DNA of 64,000 bases from Actinomortierella ambigua (lineage: Eukaryota > Mortierellomycota > Mortierellomycetes > Mortierellales > Mortierellaceae). Both the position numbers and the translations under genes were made by a program. Below the pieces are notes generated by a model. The model saw only the letters and a list, made by a program, of their open reading frames with translations, was not told the DNA's origin and ran no database searches. The stretch lies in contig JAAAJB010000028.1 of NCBI GenBank assembly GCA_016098155.1, positions 1 through 64,000 of the forward strand, in the 5' to 3' direction. This document shows, one piece after another, positions 22,832 through 33,244 of this stretch (the first letter of the stretch is position 1; each line of letters opens with the position of its first letter).

Positions 22832-25800
22832 ATGACAGACAAGACTCCCGACATTAGGGCATTTGGCATGCAAGAATTCTCCTTTCCCGCCAAGGGCAAA
22901 GGCGTGTCTTCGTCGTCGTCCTCGGAACACCCACAGACACCCTTTGATCCTGCGCGACATGCTGCCTATCGGTCCAACACGTTTGCTGGCGGCAGTGGTT
23001 ATAGCATTGGAGGATCAGGAGGTCGACACGCCAGAGGCGCGCCAAGTGACTCGGTAGCCATTGGGTCCGCCGGGGCTAGAGCTGAAGTTGGAGGAGGAGG
23101 AGCAGGAGGATCCAGAATGGTGGCCACGGGTAGTGACCGTGGTGGTGGTGGTGGTAGTGGTGGTGTGCACATTGCCCCAGCTGCAACAACCCGGTCACGC
23201 GCAGACTCTATGCCTTCCTCTTCATCCACCTCGGCCGGCCCACATAGGCCAATGTCCGCGGGCCCAGGAGCAGGGGCAGGAGCAGGGGCATCAAACGCTC
23301 ATAGGACCATGTCTGGAGTCTTGGCCGACGATGTGCTTCGAAAAATTTCGACCAAGATCAGTGAAGGATCCACCATTGGTATGGCTCTGCTTTCTTACCT
23401 TCTTTTTGAAGGATCGGATTAATCGAGTTTCGATTTCATTGGGATTGACTTTTAACTGCTTTTTTTTTTTTTTTTTTTGTTACTCCATAGGCAGAGCAAA
23501 CAGCATGCACAGGGACGAGAATGTTTATAGACGCGCTCCACTTATTCCGAGAATCATAGAAGATCAGGAGATGGTACTAGACACAATTTGACTCGCCGCT
23601 CTCTGCACCATTGCCGTCTTACTTTTTTTTTCCGGTCACTAACTCGTTGCTTCCATGATCTCTTCTAGTCGTCGCGCCCTGAGGAAACCATTCACCTAGG
23701 ATCCATCAACTTACACCAACAAGAGCAAATGCTCATCGACGACATCCTCTTCACCCTCCTTGTAAGGCTCCATGGAACTTGAAGCGCGCGTTGGGAATTC
23801 GTGATAACACTGCGAGTTTATCATGTCAACACTAACTACGATTATCGCCATGTGCTATGAATGACAGGGAATCGAGGGCAAGTACACCACCATGGTGCCG
23901 ATACCCACTGCCCAACAGGATCCTGATGCAGAGTATATTCATCGCGAGTTTAGGACAGACGAAAGCTTTGGTATAGTTGCAAACACCCTGCCGCACAAGT
24001 CATATCCAGCGCAACACGACACTGGCTTTGTCGTACTGACTCACATTTGCTCCGACCACTTTATTTCAATTAGATCCTTCTCTTCGCGACCTTGCAGCAA
24101 GGGTCTTGCCACTGGCATCCATTTATTTGTCCATCGAGGCATTTATCGAGCTCCACTCGCGATTTGAGTATGGCTTTGTTAGCCATGCGCTCTGTGCAGC
24201 CATGCGGAGCTTACTGAAGGTAATATAATCTTTTGTCCCCCCTCATCATCAGTCAGCCAAAGAGAGAGAGAGAGAGAGAGAGAGAGGATCAGCACAGACG
24301 AAATTTGCAACTTCTAACAATGGAAACGAAAACAAACAAAATAGGAGTATGTCATTTTGGTCGCGCAGTTGGAGAATCAGTTCAGAACGACAGAGGACTT
24401 TACACTTCAAAAGCTATGGTTTTACATTCAGCCAACGATGCAGACGCTGACTTCGTTGGATGTGCTCGTTGGCGTGATTCGAGAGGCAGGGCGACGCGAG
24501 ATACCCGAGGATGAGATTGAGGCGTTCTTGAATCCGCCAGAAGGCGTGCCGCAGGAGGTCAAGGGTGGAAATATTCTGGCTATGATTGCTGCCGGCATGT
24601 TTAACATGAGTGGGTAGGTCTTTTTGCTCTATCTGTCGATGATGCTTCTCTTCTTCTACGCTCTCTTTTTAAACATGCCGGCAGCGATCATNNNNNNNNN
24701 NTTTTTTTTTTTTTTTTTTTTTCCTTACTCACCGCCATTTCTCTCTTGTTCATAATAGAGATCCCGTGACCAAGAAACTGTATAGCTACCTGCTGTCCAA
24801 GGCCTCGATCCCATACATCTCGATGCTCGAGTCGTGGATTCACCGCGGCGAGATCCGGGACCCCTATGACGAGTTTATGATTGTCGAGTCGCGCAAGGTG
24901 CGCAAGGAGAACATCAAGGAGGACTTTAGCGACGCCTATTGGGAGCAGCGATACACGATCCGGGCCAACTGTGTCCCCTCGTTCCTCAAGCCGCTCGAAA
25001 ACAAGATTTTGCTCGCTGGCAAATACCTTAATGTCATTCGTGAGTGCGGGATCCATATCTCGAATGGCGGTACACCTACTCAACAACAACAACAACAACA
25101 CCAACAGGCACACGCAAGCGCATCCTCACAAGCCAAGATGCTGTCCGAGGGGCTAGCGCGGGGCGAGGTGCTGAGTGTGATGAACGGCGGGCTCTTGGTG
25201 GAGACGATCGAGGCCGCGTACCAGGAGGCGAACACACGACTGTTGGATCTGTTGTTGAAGGAGAGGCAGCTCCTGGCCCGCTTGCGGTCGATGAAACGGT
25301 ATTTTTTCTTGGACCAATCCGACTATTTCACGCATTTCCTCGATCTTGCTTTTGCGGAGCTGAAGCGGCCGTCGCGCGAGGTGTCGTTGACAAAGCTCCA
25401 GTCGCTCATGGATCTCGTCCTGCGCAACCCGGCCTCTGTGACCGTCAACGATGCCTTTAAGGAGGATCTCAAGGTCGAGATGAGTCGGACGAGTTTGTTG
25501 GATCAATTGCTGCGAGTGATCCATGTCAACAACAACGACAACAATAACAACAACAGCAACGGTGGGAATAAAGTTGCACCAGGAGGAGACATGACCCGCA
25601 GCTCGACGTTTCCGACGCGGGCAGATTCGAGGATGCAGGGTGCTCGTACGCACAGTCGAGCCAATAGCGTGGCTCCGCTATCCTCGTACCAACAGGGCCA
25701 TGGCGGTAGTGGAGGAGGAGGAGGAGGCTCAAACGATTCGTGGAACGAAGACGGACCCGACATGCCTATGCACGGCGGCGGATACGGATACGGATACGGA

Positions 25801-26785
25801 GGCCGTGACTCGGCCATGGAAGGAGTGATCGGGTCTACGCACCATGGGGCGGGCGATCCGAGTCCATCATCAGCAGCCTCCAAGCCGTTTTCGATCACGT
25901 CTTCCTCTGTCACGTCATCGTCCTCGTCGTCGTCGTTATCGGGGATGGATGCGCTGACGCTGGACTACACGGTGACGTTCCCGCTATCGCTCGTGATCTC
26001 ACGCAAGGCGCTGACCAAGTACCAGCTGCTGTTCCGACATTTGCTGGGGTTGAAGCATGCGGAGCAGCTGTTGTGCCAGACATGGGCAGAGCATACGAAA
26101 AACAAGATTTGGCGGCATCTGTCCAAGGAGATGCGCGGGTGGCGTGGCCGGGTGTATGCGCTGCGCGGACGAATGATGAGCTTTGTACAGCAGTTTGCCT
26201 ACTATGTCTTCTCCGAGGTGCTGGAGCCCAACTGGCGCACGCTGGTCCAGAAGCTGGACCAGGTCAGCACCGTCGACCAGGTCTTGAAGTTCCATTCGGA
26301 TTTCTTGGATACCTGCCTCAAGGAGTGCATGCTTACCAATTCCAAGCTTTTGCGAGTAAGTTGGGTGGCATGGTGTGTGTGTCTGTGTGTGTGTGTGTTT
26401 TCTATCATTGTGATTGTTGTTATTGTTGTTATTGTTGGGGGACGGGAATTGACCCGCCTATTTCCCTCCTGCTTAGATCTACTCCAAGCTGATATCGACA
26501 TGCATCAAGTTTGCCAACTACACCGAAAGGTTCACGCGTGCGCTCTCGGCAATGGAGATCCAGCTGGACGATGAGGCGGCGTCCAAGGCGCCACCGTCGC
26601 AGATCCAGCTGATCGAGCAGGCGATGCGACGGCTGAACGAGTTTGAGGATGGCTTCTTGTATCACATCAAGCTGCTGATGGAGGCCCTGCATTTCTACAG
26701 TGCCACAGAGACGGTCCAGTTCCTGTGCTTGGTCGTCCGTTTGGATTTCAACCAGTTTTACGCCCATCAGAAAGAACAACAATAA
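22832..26785 (+). CDS. GCP2: Gamma-tubulin complex component 2 (GCP2/Spc97/Alp4)
   Basis: Eight exons: 22832-23378, 23491-23573, 23669-23761, 23868-23970, 24074-24219, 24345-24613, 24759-26355 and 26477-26785; 1048 residues, in frame throughout. The protein pairs with GCP3 and gamma-tubulin in the small complex that nucleates microtubules at the spindle pole body. Residues 1-150 are a disordered Gly/Ser-rich head. GRIP1 starts near QEQMLIDDILFTLLGIEGKY and includes DPSLRDLAARVLPLASIYL. GRIP2 follows in exon 7 (KASIPYISMLESWIHRGEI, then KYLNVIRECG). Simple insertions (Gln, Asn, Gly/Ser/Tyr runs) lie within exon 7 between conserved blocks. The donor after exon 2 is GTACTA, weaker than the others. 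Ten Ns lie inside intron 6, so the coding sequence is not affected. Confidence 0.95.
24260..24287. repeat. (AG)n microsatellite in GCP2 intron 5
   Basis: Thirteen AG units lie on the coding strand of the intron. They are purine-rich and so cannot serve as the pyrimidine tract; the acceptor is 57 nt further on. Confidence 0.9.
24692..24722. other. Assembly gap (10 N) followed by a poly-T run in GCP2 intron 6
   Basis: Ten N are directly followed by an uninterrupted T-run of about 21 bases, then the acceptor of exon 7. The gap is most simply a homopolymer the assembler could not close; intron length is therefore unreliable here. Confidence 0.95.
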
Positions 26786-26968
26786 TCAATCACCCCTCCC
26801 CGTCATGTAGATCGCAATAAACTTCATGAATCAACAAACACACACACATACAACTTCAAGAAATACAAGAGCAAGGTTTAGGTATTGAAAAGAGAGTTTT
26901 TTTGTTGTTGTTTTTCGGCTTGCTGTTCCTTCGAAGAACGTTCTACATATGTATTTTACATGAGAAAA

Positions 26969-27003
26969 ATGACTAGAAAGAAAGAAAGAAAGAAAGAAAA
27001 AAG
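26969..27003. repeat. (AAAG)n short repeat
   Basis: Several GAAA/AAAG units lie between the convergent stops of GCP2 and glutamate dehydrogenase. The rest of the 297-bp spacer holds only A-rich sequence, with an AATAAA at about 26815 that fits GCP2 polyadenylation. Confidence 0.7.
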
Positions 27004-27082
27004 AGGGAAATAATGGACTACTAGGAAAGCAAAGGAAGCGAAAAAAAAGAGGGTGGTGTTTAACAAGGAGGATGAGTTTCGT

Positions 27083-30000
27083 TTAGATGAACATCTTGCC
27101 GGACTGCTCCGTAACGGTGGCAATCTTCTGGATGGCGTTGATCATGGCAGCGGTACGGAAGTCAGTCTTCTTGAGGGCGGCGGTGGCGCGGGTCTCCTCG
27201 CAGGCGCCGATCATGGTATCTTCCAGACCCGAGTAGACCAGCTCGTGCTCCTCAGCACCATGGATGACGGCACGGCGCTCCTGGGGGGTCAGCTGACGGC
27301 CGGCGTTCTGCTCAACCAGCGACAGCAGCTTGGACTTGCCCGACTCCTCCCACTTGCGCGACATACGACCAAAGCGGACGTGCGACAGGTTCTTCAGCCA
27401 CTGTTTTTCGTTGATAAGGAATAAATGAAAAAAAAAGATAGGCAAAGTAAGCATGTGAGTGGAACAGGCTCAAATATTTGTGCAGATTGGCCTTATGGGA
27501 TGTGTTTTTTTGGAAGTGTTGAATGTGAAAACCAAGATTCAGGCTCTCTCATCCGGTCTGCGGCGATCTGCAAATCATTTGTCGATGGTCCTGTGCATCC
27601 CTTGTCGATCCCTATCTTTGTTTTCCATCCGTGTCACCAACAAAAACTCAATGAAAGAGAGTTTTTGCCCGTCCCTTCCCTCTTCTCCCTCCCCCTCTCC
27701 CCCTTTTTGGTTTTTGGTCGTGTGTTTCTGTCTCAAAATTCCTCTTGACGTTGCGACGCGATGCGTTCTTGGTTTCAATTGGTCTTGAAAAAGCATAGGG
27801 TGCCACCAAAAGCCCATGCGAAAAGAGCAACACCTGAAGGACTCATTTTTGCACACCCCAAGGAAAAATGAAAGATAAGCAATTAAAAAAAAATCACGCA
27901 TACCTCAAAGTACGAGACAGTGACACCACCGGCGTTCAGGAGCAGGTCGGGGATAACAACGTGGCCGTTGGCAACGAGGTAGTCATGGGCCTCAGGGGTG
28001 ATGGGACCGTTGGCAGCCTCACCAATGATCTTGGCGCGGATGCGCTTGGCGTTCTTCATGCCAATCTGACGCTCGAGGGCAGCAGGGATAAGGATATCGC
28101 AGTCACGCTCCATGACCGAGATAGGGTTGTCGACGATCTCAGCGTTACCGAAACCGCGGAACGAACCCTTCTCGGAACGGTGCTTGAAGAGGGCCTCGAT
28201 GTTCAGGCCGTTGGGGTCGAAAGCAGCAACATCGTGCTCAGCAATACCGATGATCTTGGCACTAGATGGTTGTAGTGGAGAATCGGTGTTGTGTTAGTTA
28301 TAAAAGTAAAATCTTGCTTGCTCCTCAATGCTGACATCATGGGAAAGAAGTAGAGGGGAGGGGAAGGGGGAGTAAAACAGAAACTTACCCATTGTTCTCA
28401 AAGAACTTGGCAGCCCAGTAACCGACGTTACCAAAGCCCTGGACGATGACGGTCTTGTCCTTGATCTCGCCGGAAAGGCCGGTGGCCTTCTGGACCTCGG
28501 GGTACTGCAGGAACTCGCGGATACCGTAGTAAACACCGAGACCGGTGGCCTCGTTACGGCCACGAACACCACCCTGGGAGATGGGCTTGCCAGTGATACA
28601 GCCGGCAGCGTTGACATCCTGAGGGTTGAACTGGCGGTAGGTGTCCATGATCCAGGACATCTCACGGGGACCAGTGCCGACATCGGGAGCGGGGACATCG
28701 ATACCAGGGCCAATGAAGTTCTTCTGGCACAGCTCCATGGTGTAGCGACGAGTGATGCGCTCCAGCTGCGAAGGAGTGAACTGCTTGGGGTTGAGTCTGA
28801 CACCACCCTTGGCACCACCAAAGGGAACATCGACGACGGCGCACTTGAAGGTCATGAGCGAGGCAAGGGCCTCGACCTCCTGCAGATCGACCTCGTCGGA
28901 GAAACGGATACCACCCTTGGTGGGGAGACGGTGACGTGAGTGCTGGGCACGGTAACCCTCGATCATGATGTGGGTGTCTTTGTCAATCTCGACGGGGAAC
29001 TTGACGCTCAGGACCGAGTCGACGGCCTTGATGCCACGGAGAGTCTTTTCGGAAACACCGCTGAGCTTGGCGGCCTGATTACGGGAAGGTTTTTTTCGGA
29101 TGATCAAGGAAAGAAAACAAGGGCACAAAAAGGAAACGAAAGGATAAGGTGGTTTGTTTTTTGAAGCGTTAGACAACACGAAAACGAAGCAATAATGCAT
29201 GATCACTTGACAAAGAGCCTTGCAATGTCTCTAAACGGTGGAATGGGAATACTGATAACGATCCATGAAACGCTCTTCTTTCCTCCTGCCCTTTTGTTTT
29301 GCTCCGCTTCCTAGTCTCTCCATCACATGGATAACTGGCGATCTTCTCCTACACACCATTTCTCAGAACCACTTTGGTCTGCCGACCAATTGCGGGCAGG
29401 ACAAAGGGAGTAAAGAAAAAAGAAAAAGGACAGATCGGAAAACAACAAAGAAGCCATGCGATCCCCTGCTTTGCCCCCTTCTCCTCTCCCGTTTGTCATT
29501 GCCTCGCCCGCCCCTTTTGTTGGGAGTGAGCGCAAAAGGTGTCAACAGTTGGGCAATTCCTTTGCTTCCCGTTGATCCATTCGTCGTGTTCCTGGGGCTC
29601 CTGTTCCTGTCACCACTTTGGAGTACCTTTGCCTCCCCTCTCCTATTTCACACTATCCCGACAGTTTCTTCCAATGAGGAGCCAGCTAGCCCCGCACCAT
29701 TCCCAGCTGGGAAATGGGCCAGACAGCGAATCGCGATGTAGCTCTTTTTTTTTTTTTCTTCTGCCGCTGACAACCACAGAAAAGAGCCGGTCAGGGCGGT
29801 GGTATTGAGGGGGGTGGAGTTGGAAAATGGAGCGTATGCGGGGATCCAAAAGAGACCACGAATAACATAATCCCCCACTTCCCTCTGCACTGCACTGCAC
29901 TGCACTGAGATAAAGCACCCATGCCGCGAAAAAAATAAAAGAAACAATAAAATCAACAATTGCCAGGAGCAACATACGCGGTCGTAGAAGGTCTCGACGG

Positions 30001-30380
30001 ATCCAAGGAAACCGGGCTCATGGTCCTCGCAGGCGGCGTTGGTGACATGGGTGCTCAGGAAGCGGGTGGCAGTGGCACCAAAGGTGGCGCGGTGAAGGCG
30101 GAGGGCCGTGGAGAGAGTGCTACGAAAAGATCAGATGGATCAGGTCGACAGCCTGGAGGTTAGACTAGGGCCCAATTTTTCGCTTGCATCATTCGAGTCG
30201 CCCTTGGCTAGGCTCCAATGCGTCGAGTGGCAGTTCTTTGTGTCTGCCGTGTTGCCTGCCAAGCAATACCCAGTCGCTCGTAGAGGTGTGGGTGGACCTG
30301 CATGAGTGAATTGGTTTGCTCATGCCAGGGGCCATGCATGAGACTTACCCAGGGGCTCTTCGGAGAAGGGTAGCAACCAT
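27083..30380 (-). CDS. Mitochondrial glutamate dehydrogenase, metazoan-like hexameric type
   Basis: Exons (minus) 30380-30349, 30119-29978, 29074-28389, 28261-27904 and 27400-27083; 511 residues. It interconverts glutamate with 2-oxoglutarate and ammonia. The N-terminus (MVATLLRRAPG..., Arg/Ala/Leu-rich, no acids for about 30 residues) is a typical mitochondrial presequence. Substrate-domain motifs RLPTKGGIRF and VPFGGAKGGVRLNP hold the expected lysines; FIGPGIDVPAPDVGTGPREMSWI and CITGKPISQGG follow, then the Rossmann motif VQGFGNVG and LLNAGGVTVSYFEW. The C-terminal part is about 40 residues longer than short bacterial enzymes (see findings). It is neither the 450-residue NADP type nor the 115-kDa NAD type typical of yeasts. 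Coenzyme preference cannot be read safely. Intron 2 (903 nt) is the longest in the window and shows only low-complexity frames and a (CACTG)n run near 29890. Confidence 0.95.
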
Positions 30381-30902
30381 GGTGGAATGAGGGGAGGAGG
30401 AGGAGGAGGAGAGGAGGAGGAGGAGGAAAGGGATGAAGGTGAGTAGGAGAAAGAAGAAGAAGAAGAAGAAAAAAAGAAAACAAGAGGAGAGAGTCGCCGT
30501 TTGCTTAAATAGTGGAGAGAGATGTGAGTATTGGTTGTTGAACAGAACAGTTTAAACATAAACTCAATAGGCCGAATGAATTGTACTTTTTAGTTCTGGG
30601 AGAACAACTCATCCCCCTCTCATACTCCCCCATTCAATGGAAAAGAAAAAAAAGGGCCTTTTTGTCTTTTGAACGTGGCTCGGCCACATTTCCTTTTTTT
30701 TCTACTTGTCCATCACTCACTCGCTCACTCACACTCAACCCACTCACTCACTCACTCACACCCATGCTCTCTTACTCTCATCCCTGTATTTGTTGTTGTA
30801 ATGATGCCAAAGACACAACAACAACGGTAATAATAACAACTACAATAACAACAAATAGCATTGATCCAACCATCCTCTCGTTATTGGTGACTGCAGCTCT
30901 AC

Positions 30903-30961
30903 TGATCAGTCCCCTCGCATCTCACATGCGATACCCACCTTCAATCAAGGGGGACTGATTG
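30903..30961. other. Inverted repeat enclosing a hairpin, possible structured RNA or operator
   Basis: ATCAGTCCCC at 30905-30914 is matched perfectly by GGGGACTGAT at 30950-30959, extendable by two G-T pairs. Directly inside the left arm is a second perfect hairpin, TCGCAT - CTCAC - ATGCGA (30915-30931). The nested arrangement within 59 nt is unlikely to be pure chance, but no family is recognised and the strand is unknown. Confidence 0.4.
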
Positions 30962-33204
30962 TTGGAAAGAAAGGTCGTTTCAGCCTCATTCTCGCTCTTT
31001 CCTCCCCAGAGGAGACAATGTCGACAGTGGACTCGCTAGATTTGTGTATATACACGCGGGCTATGTTGGGCCTGCATGGGTAGGGGAGAGAGGGAGAGTG
31101 AGAAAGAAAGAGAGAGAGAGGAGAGTGGAGGAGAGTGGAGAGGAGGTGGTGACGAACCAACCTGGAACTCGACTTTATATTTTTTTGGGGGAAAAGAGAA
31201 GACAAGCATAGGCTGGTGATGAAGAAGGAAGGAGGACGAGGAAGGGGAGGAGGAGTGTGGTGCCTCTGTGGGCTTGCTCGATCGTCTATCCTCAACTTTC
31301 AAGCTTGGCTTGCATGTCGAATGCTATTTATTCGTGTGCGCGGCGTGGAGGGGGGTATGTAAGGGAAAAAAAGAAAAGGTGCAAGAGGAAAAGGGTGGAG
31401 GGGTAGGTGCTCCTGCCTCTTTTGGGTTTGAACGTGGGAACAATTTGACCTTCTTCCCCACACCCCACTCACGCCCTTGTATATTATTCAACAATACCTT
31501 TGTTGCTGAGCGTGGGTGGTGTGGGTGCACACCATGCCCTGCTGTCCCCATCTCTCTTTGCGTCCTCCCATGTCAGGCCTTACCACTCCCTCTCCTCTGT
31601 CTCTCTCTCTCTTTGCCCTCGTGACATACATGCCCACAAGAGTCAACAATCCTGACGAAAGGAGACACCTGTTACCCCGCATTCACCATCGAGTATCCTT
31701 CCCCCCTTTCCTGTTGCACCCAATACTGGAATATTTTGTTGGGCCATATTATTGTTTGAGCGTAAAAAAAAACAACAACAACAACAACAATAGTATTAAA
31801 GGCTATGCAAATAAACTGGCTGACGTACCTTGTGTCGTGCACACCACACCGCAAATAAGACGAGCACCCACTGGATGGGTCACCCTGCGCTGTGGGGAGA
31901 GACATCAGCCTAAACCCCACATTTTTTTTTCCTCCAGCAGCAGACTGGAAAAGAAATCCCTCTCTCCTTGGGTGGTCCTTCAAAATACCGTACCTGCGGT
32001 TTTGATGTCCCGCCATGCATGTCCACCTACTCACTCACTCACTTCTGCACTCACACCACATCCATGTTCTCCAACTGATAACCTGCGGCTGCTAAAGTAG
32101 AGGGCCACCATTCTGGATCAGTAACAGGGATGAGGAACGATCTACACCTGTCAACCGCCATCACGCCATACAGAGATCATGATGCCACTGGGGGTCCCTT
32201 GGCATCATTCCATCTCAGCGATCGATCAGCAGCAGGTTTGCTGCGATTGTTGCTGTGTTCTTTATATGTTCTTTTCTTCTTTGTTATTATTATTATTACT
32301 ATTTGGCTCTCTTTGGCTCCACTTCTCCCCCAGCAGCTGAGATGGAGGAGCTGTACTTCAAATTGAAGGATTCTGTAAGAGGTACAAGCTGTAGTACTAC
32401 AGCAATTGTACACTCTTCGAAGCACCAAAAAGGAGTTGACGCGTTCTATTTGTTTGTCCGTTCCTGAACGCCTTGCTGCTGCTCTGTGTGCTGGGGCTCG
32501 GAGGTGGGGGGAGGAGAGGGGAGTGGAGTTGGAATGCCATTGATGGCCCACAGAGCAAAGACGATGTTATTTGTATATTTTATTGCGGAGACCGAATGTT
32601 GTGCATCCATTCCTCTCCTCTCACTGGCCACATTTCACTCTCCTCCCCCCATCGTGGTTCGCTCTCTTACATACTCTTCCTCCCCTTCCTTCCCCCCCTT
32701 CACCCCTCACCCCCCCCCTTTGTCGTCCTCTACCTGACCTACTCTCTTTTTCTCGACGTTCAATCTTAAACTGATAGGGGGCATAAATAACCTTTGTCCC
32801 AATGCATTCCATGAGAAACCGCCTTGAATCTTGTTGTGGGTGGGCAGCAAAAGCCATGCACTGCACACTGTACCTGCAGCAGAACGAGGAAAACACTGCC
32901 CAACAAGTGAAACGCGACGAAATGTTGATGCCTAATCCCAAACCTTCATTCATCAACGATAAAACAAAGATGGGCCGTAGCCCCAGCTCGAGGGTCCCCA
33001 ATAATCCGCGAGGCGCTTGCCGCATTTGGCATAAGACAAGATCATACATACAACTTTGTAGTATGGGGTGGACGTTGAGAAAAGATATTGTCCCCATATG
33101 GGTGCGGGGCATCGTACATACTATAGTACTACATACACATTCTTTGAGTGTAGTCGGCTTGTATTTTTATTTTAGAAAAAAGAGAGGAGATGTGTAAATT
33201 GGGG

Positions 33205-33208
<4 letters not shown>

Positions 33209-33236
<28 letters not shown>
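33209..33236. repeat. (GA)n microsatellite
   Basis: About thirteen GA units lie in the 3' flank of the listerin gene, 8 bp past its stop codon on the minus strand, so they would be (TC)n in its 3' UTR. Confidence 0.9.
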
Positions 33237-33240
<4 letters not shown>

Positions 33241-33244
33241 AGAT

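Larger units (their letters stand above)
30381..33244. other. 2.9-kb gene-free intergenic region
   Basis: This lies between the glutamate dehydrogenase start and the listerin stop. It holds AGG/GA-rich and TCAC-rich simple sequence, C-runs and many short frames without recognisable content. Two items stand out: an inverted-repeat structure at 30903-30961, and a splice-like unit at about 32334-32374 (pyrimidine tract and CAG before it, GTAAGA after it). I see no supported protein gene. A non-coding transcript is possible. Confidence 0.6.

Noticed and set aside
29075..29977. A nested gene in the 903-nt glutamate dehydrogenase intron
   Set aside because: The 158-codon plus-strand and 110-codon minus-strand frames overlap, contain poly-Phe/Lys from T/A runs, and match no family.
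30945..31302. Frames rich in Ser/Leu/Pro upstream of glutamate dehydrogenase
   Set aside because: These are translations of GA/TC simple sequence without conserved content.
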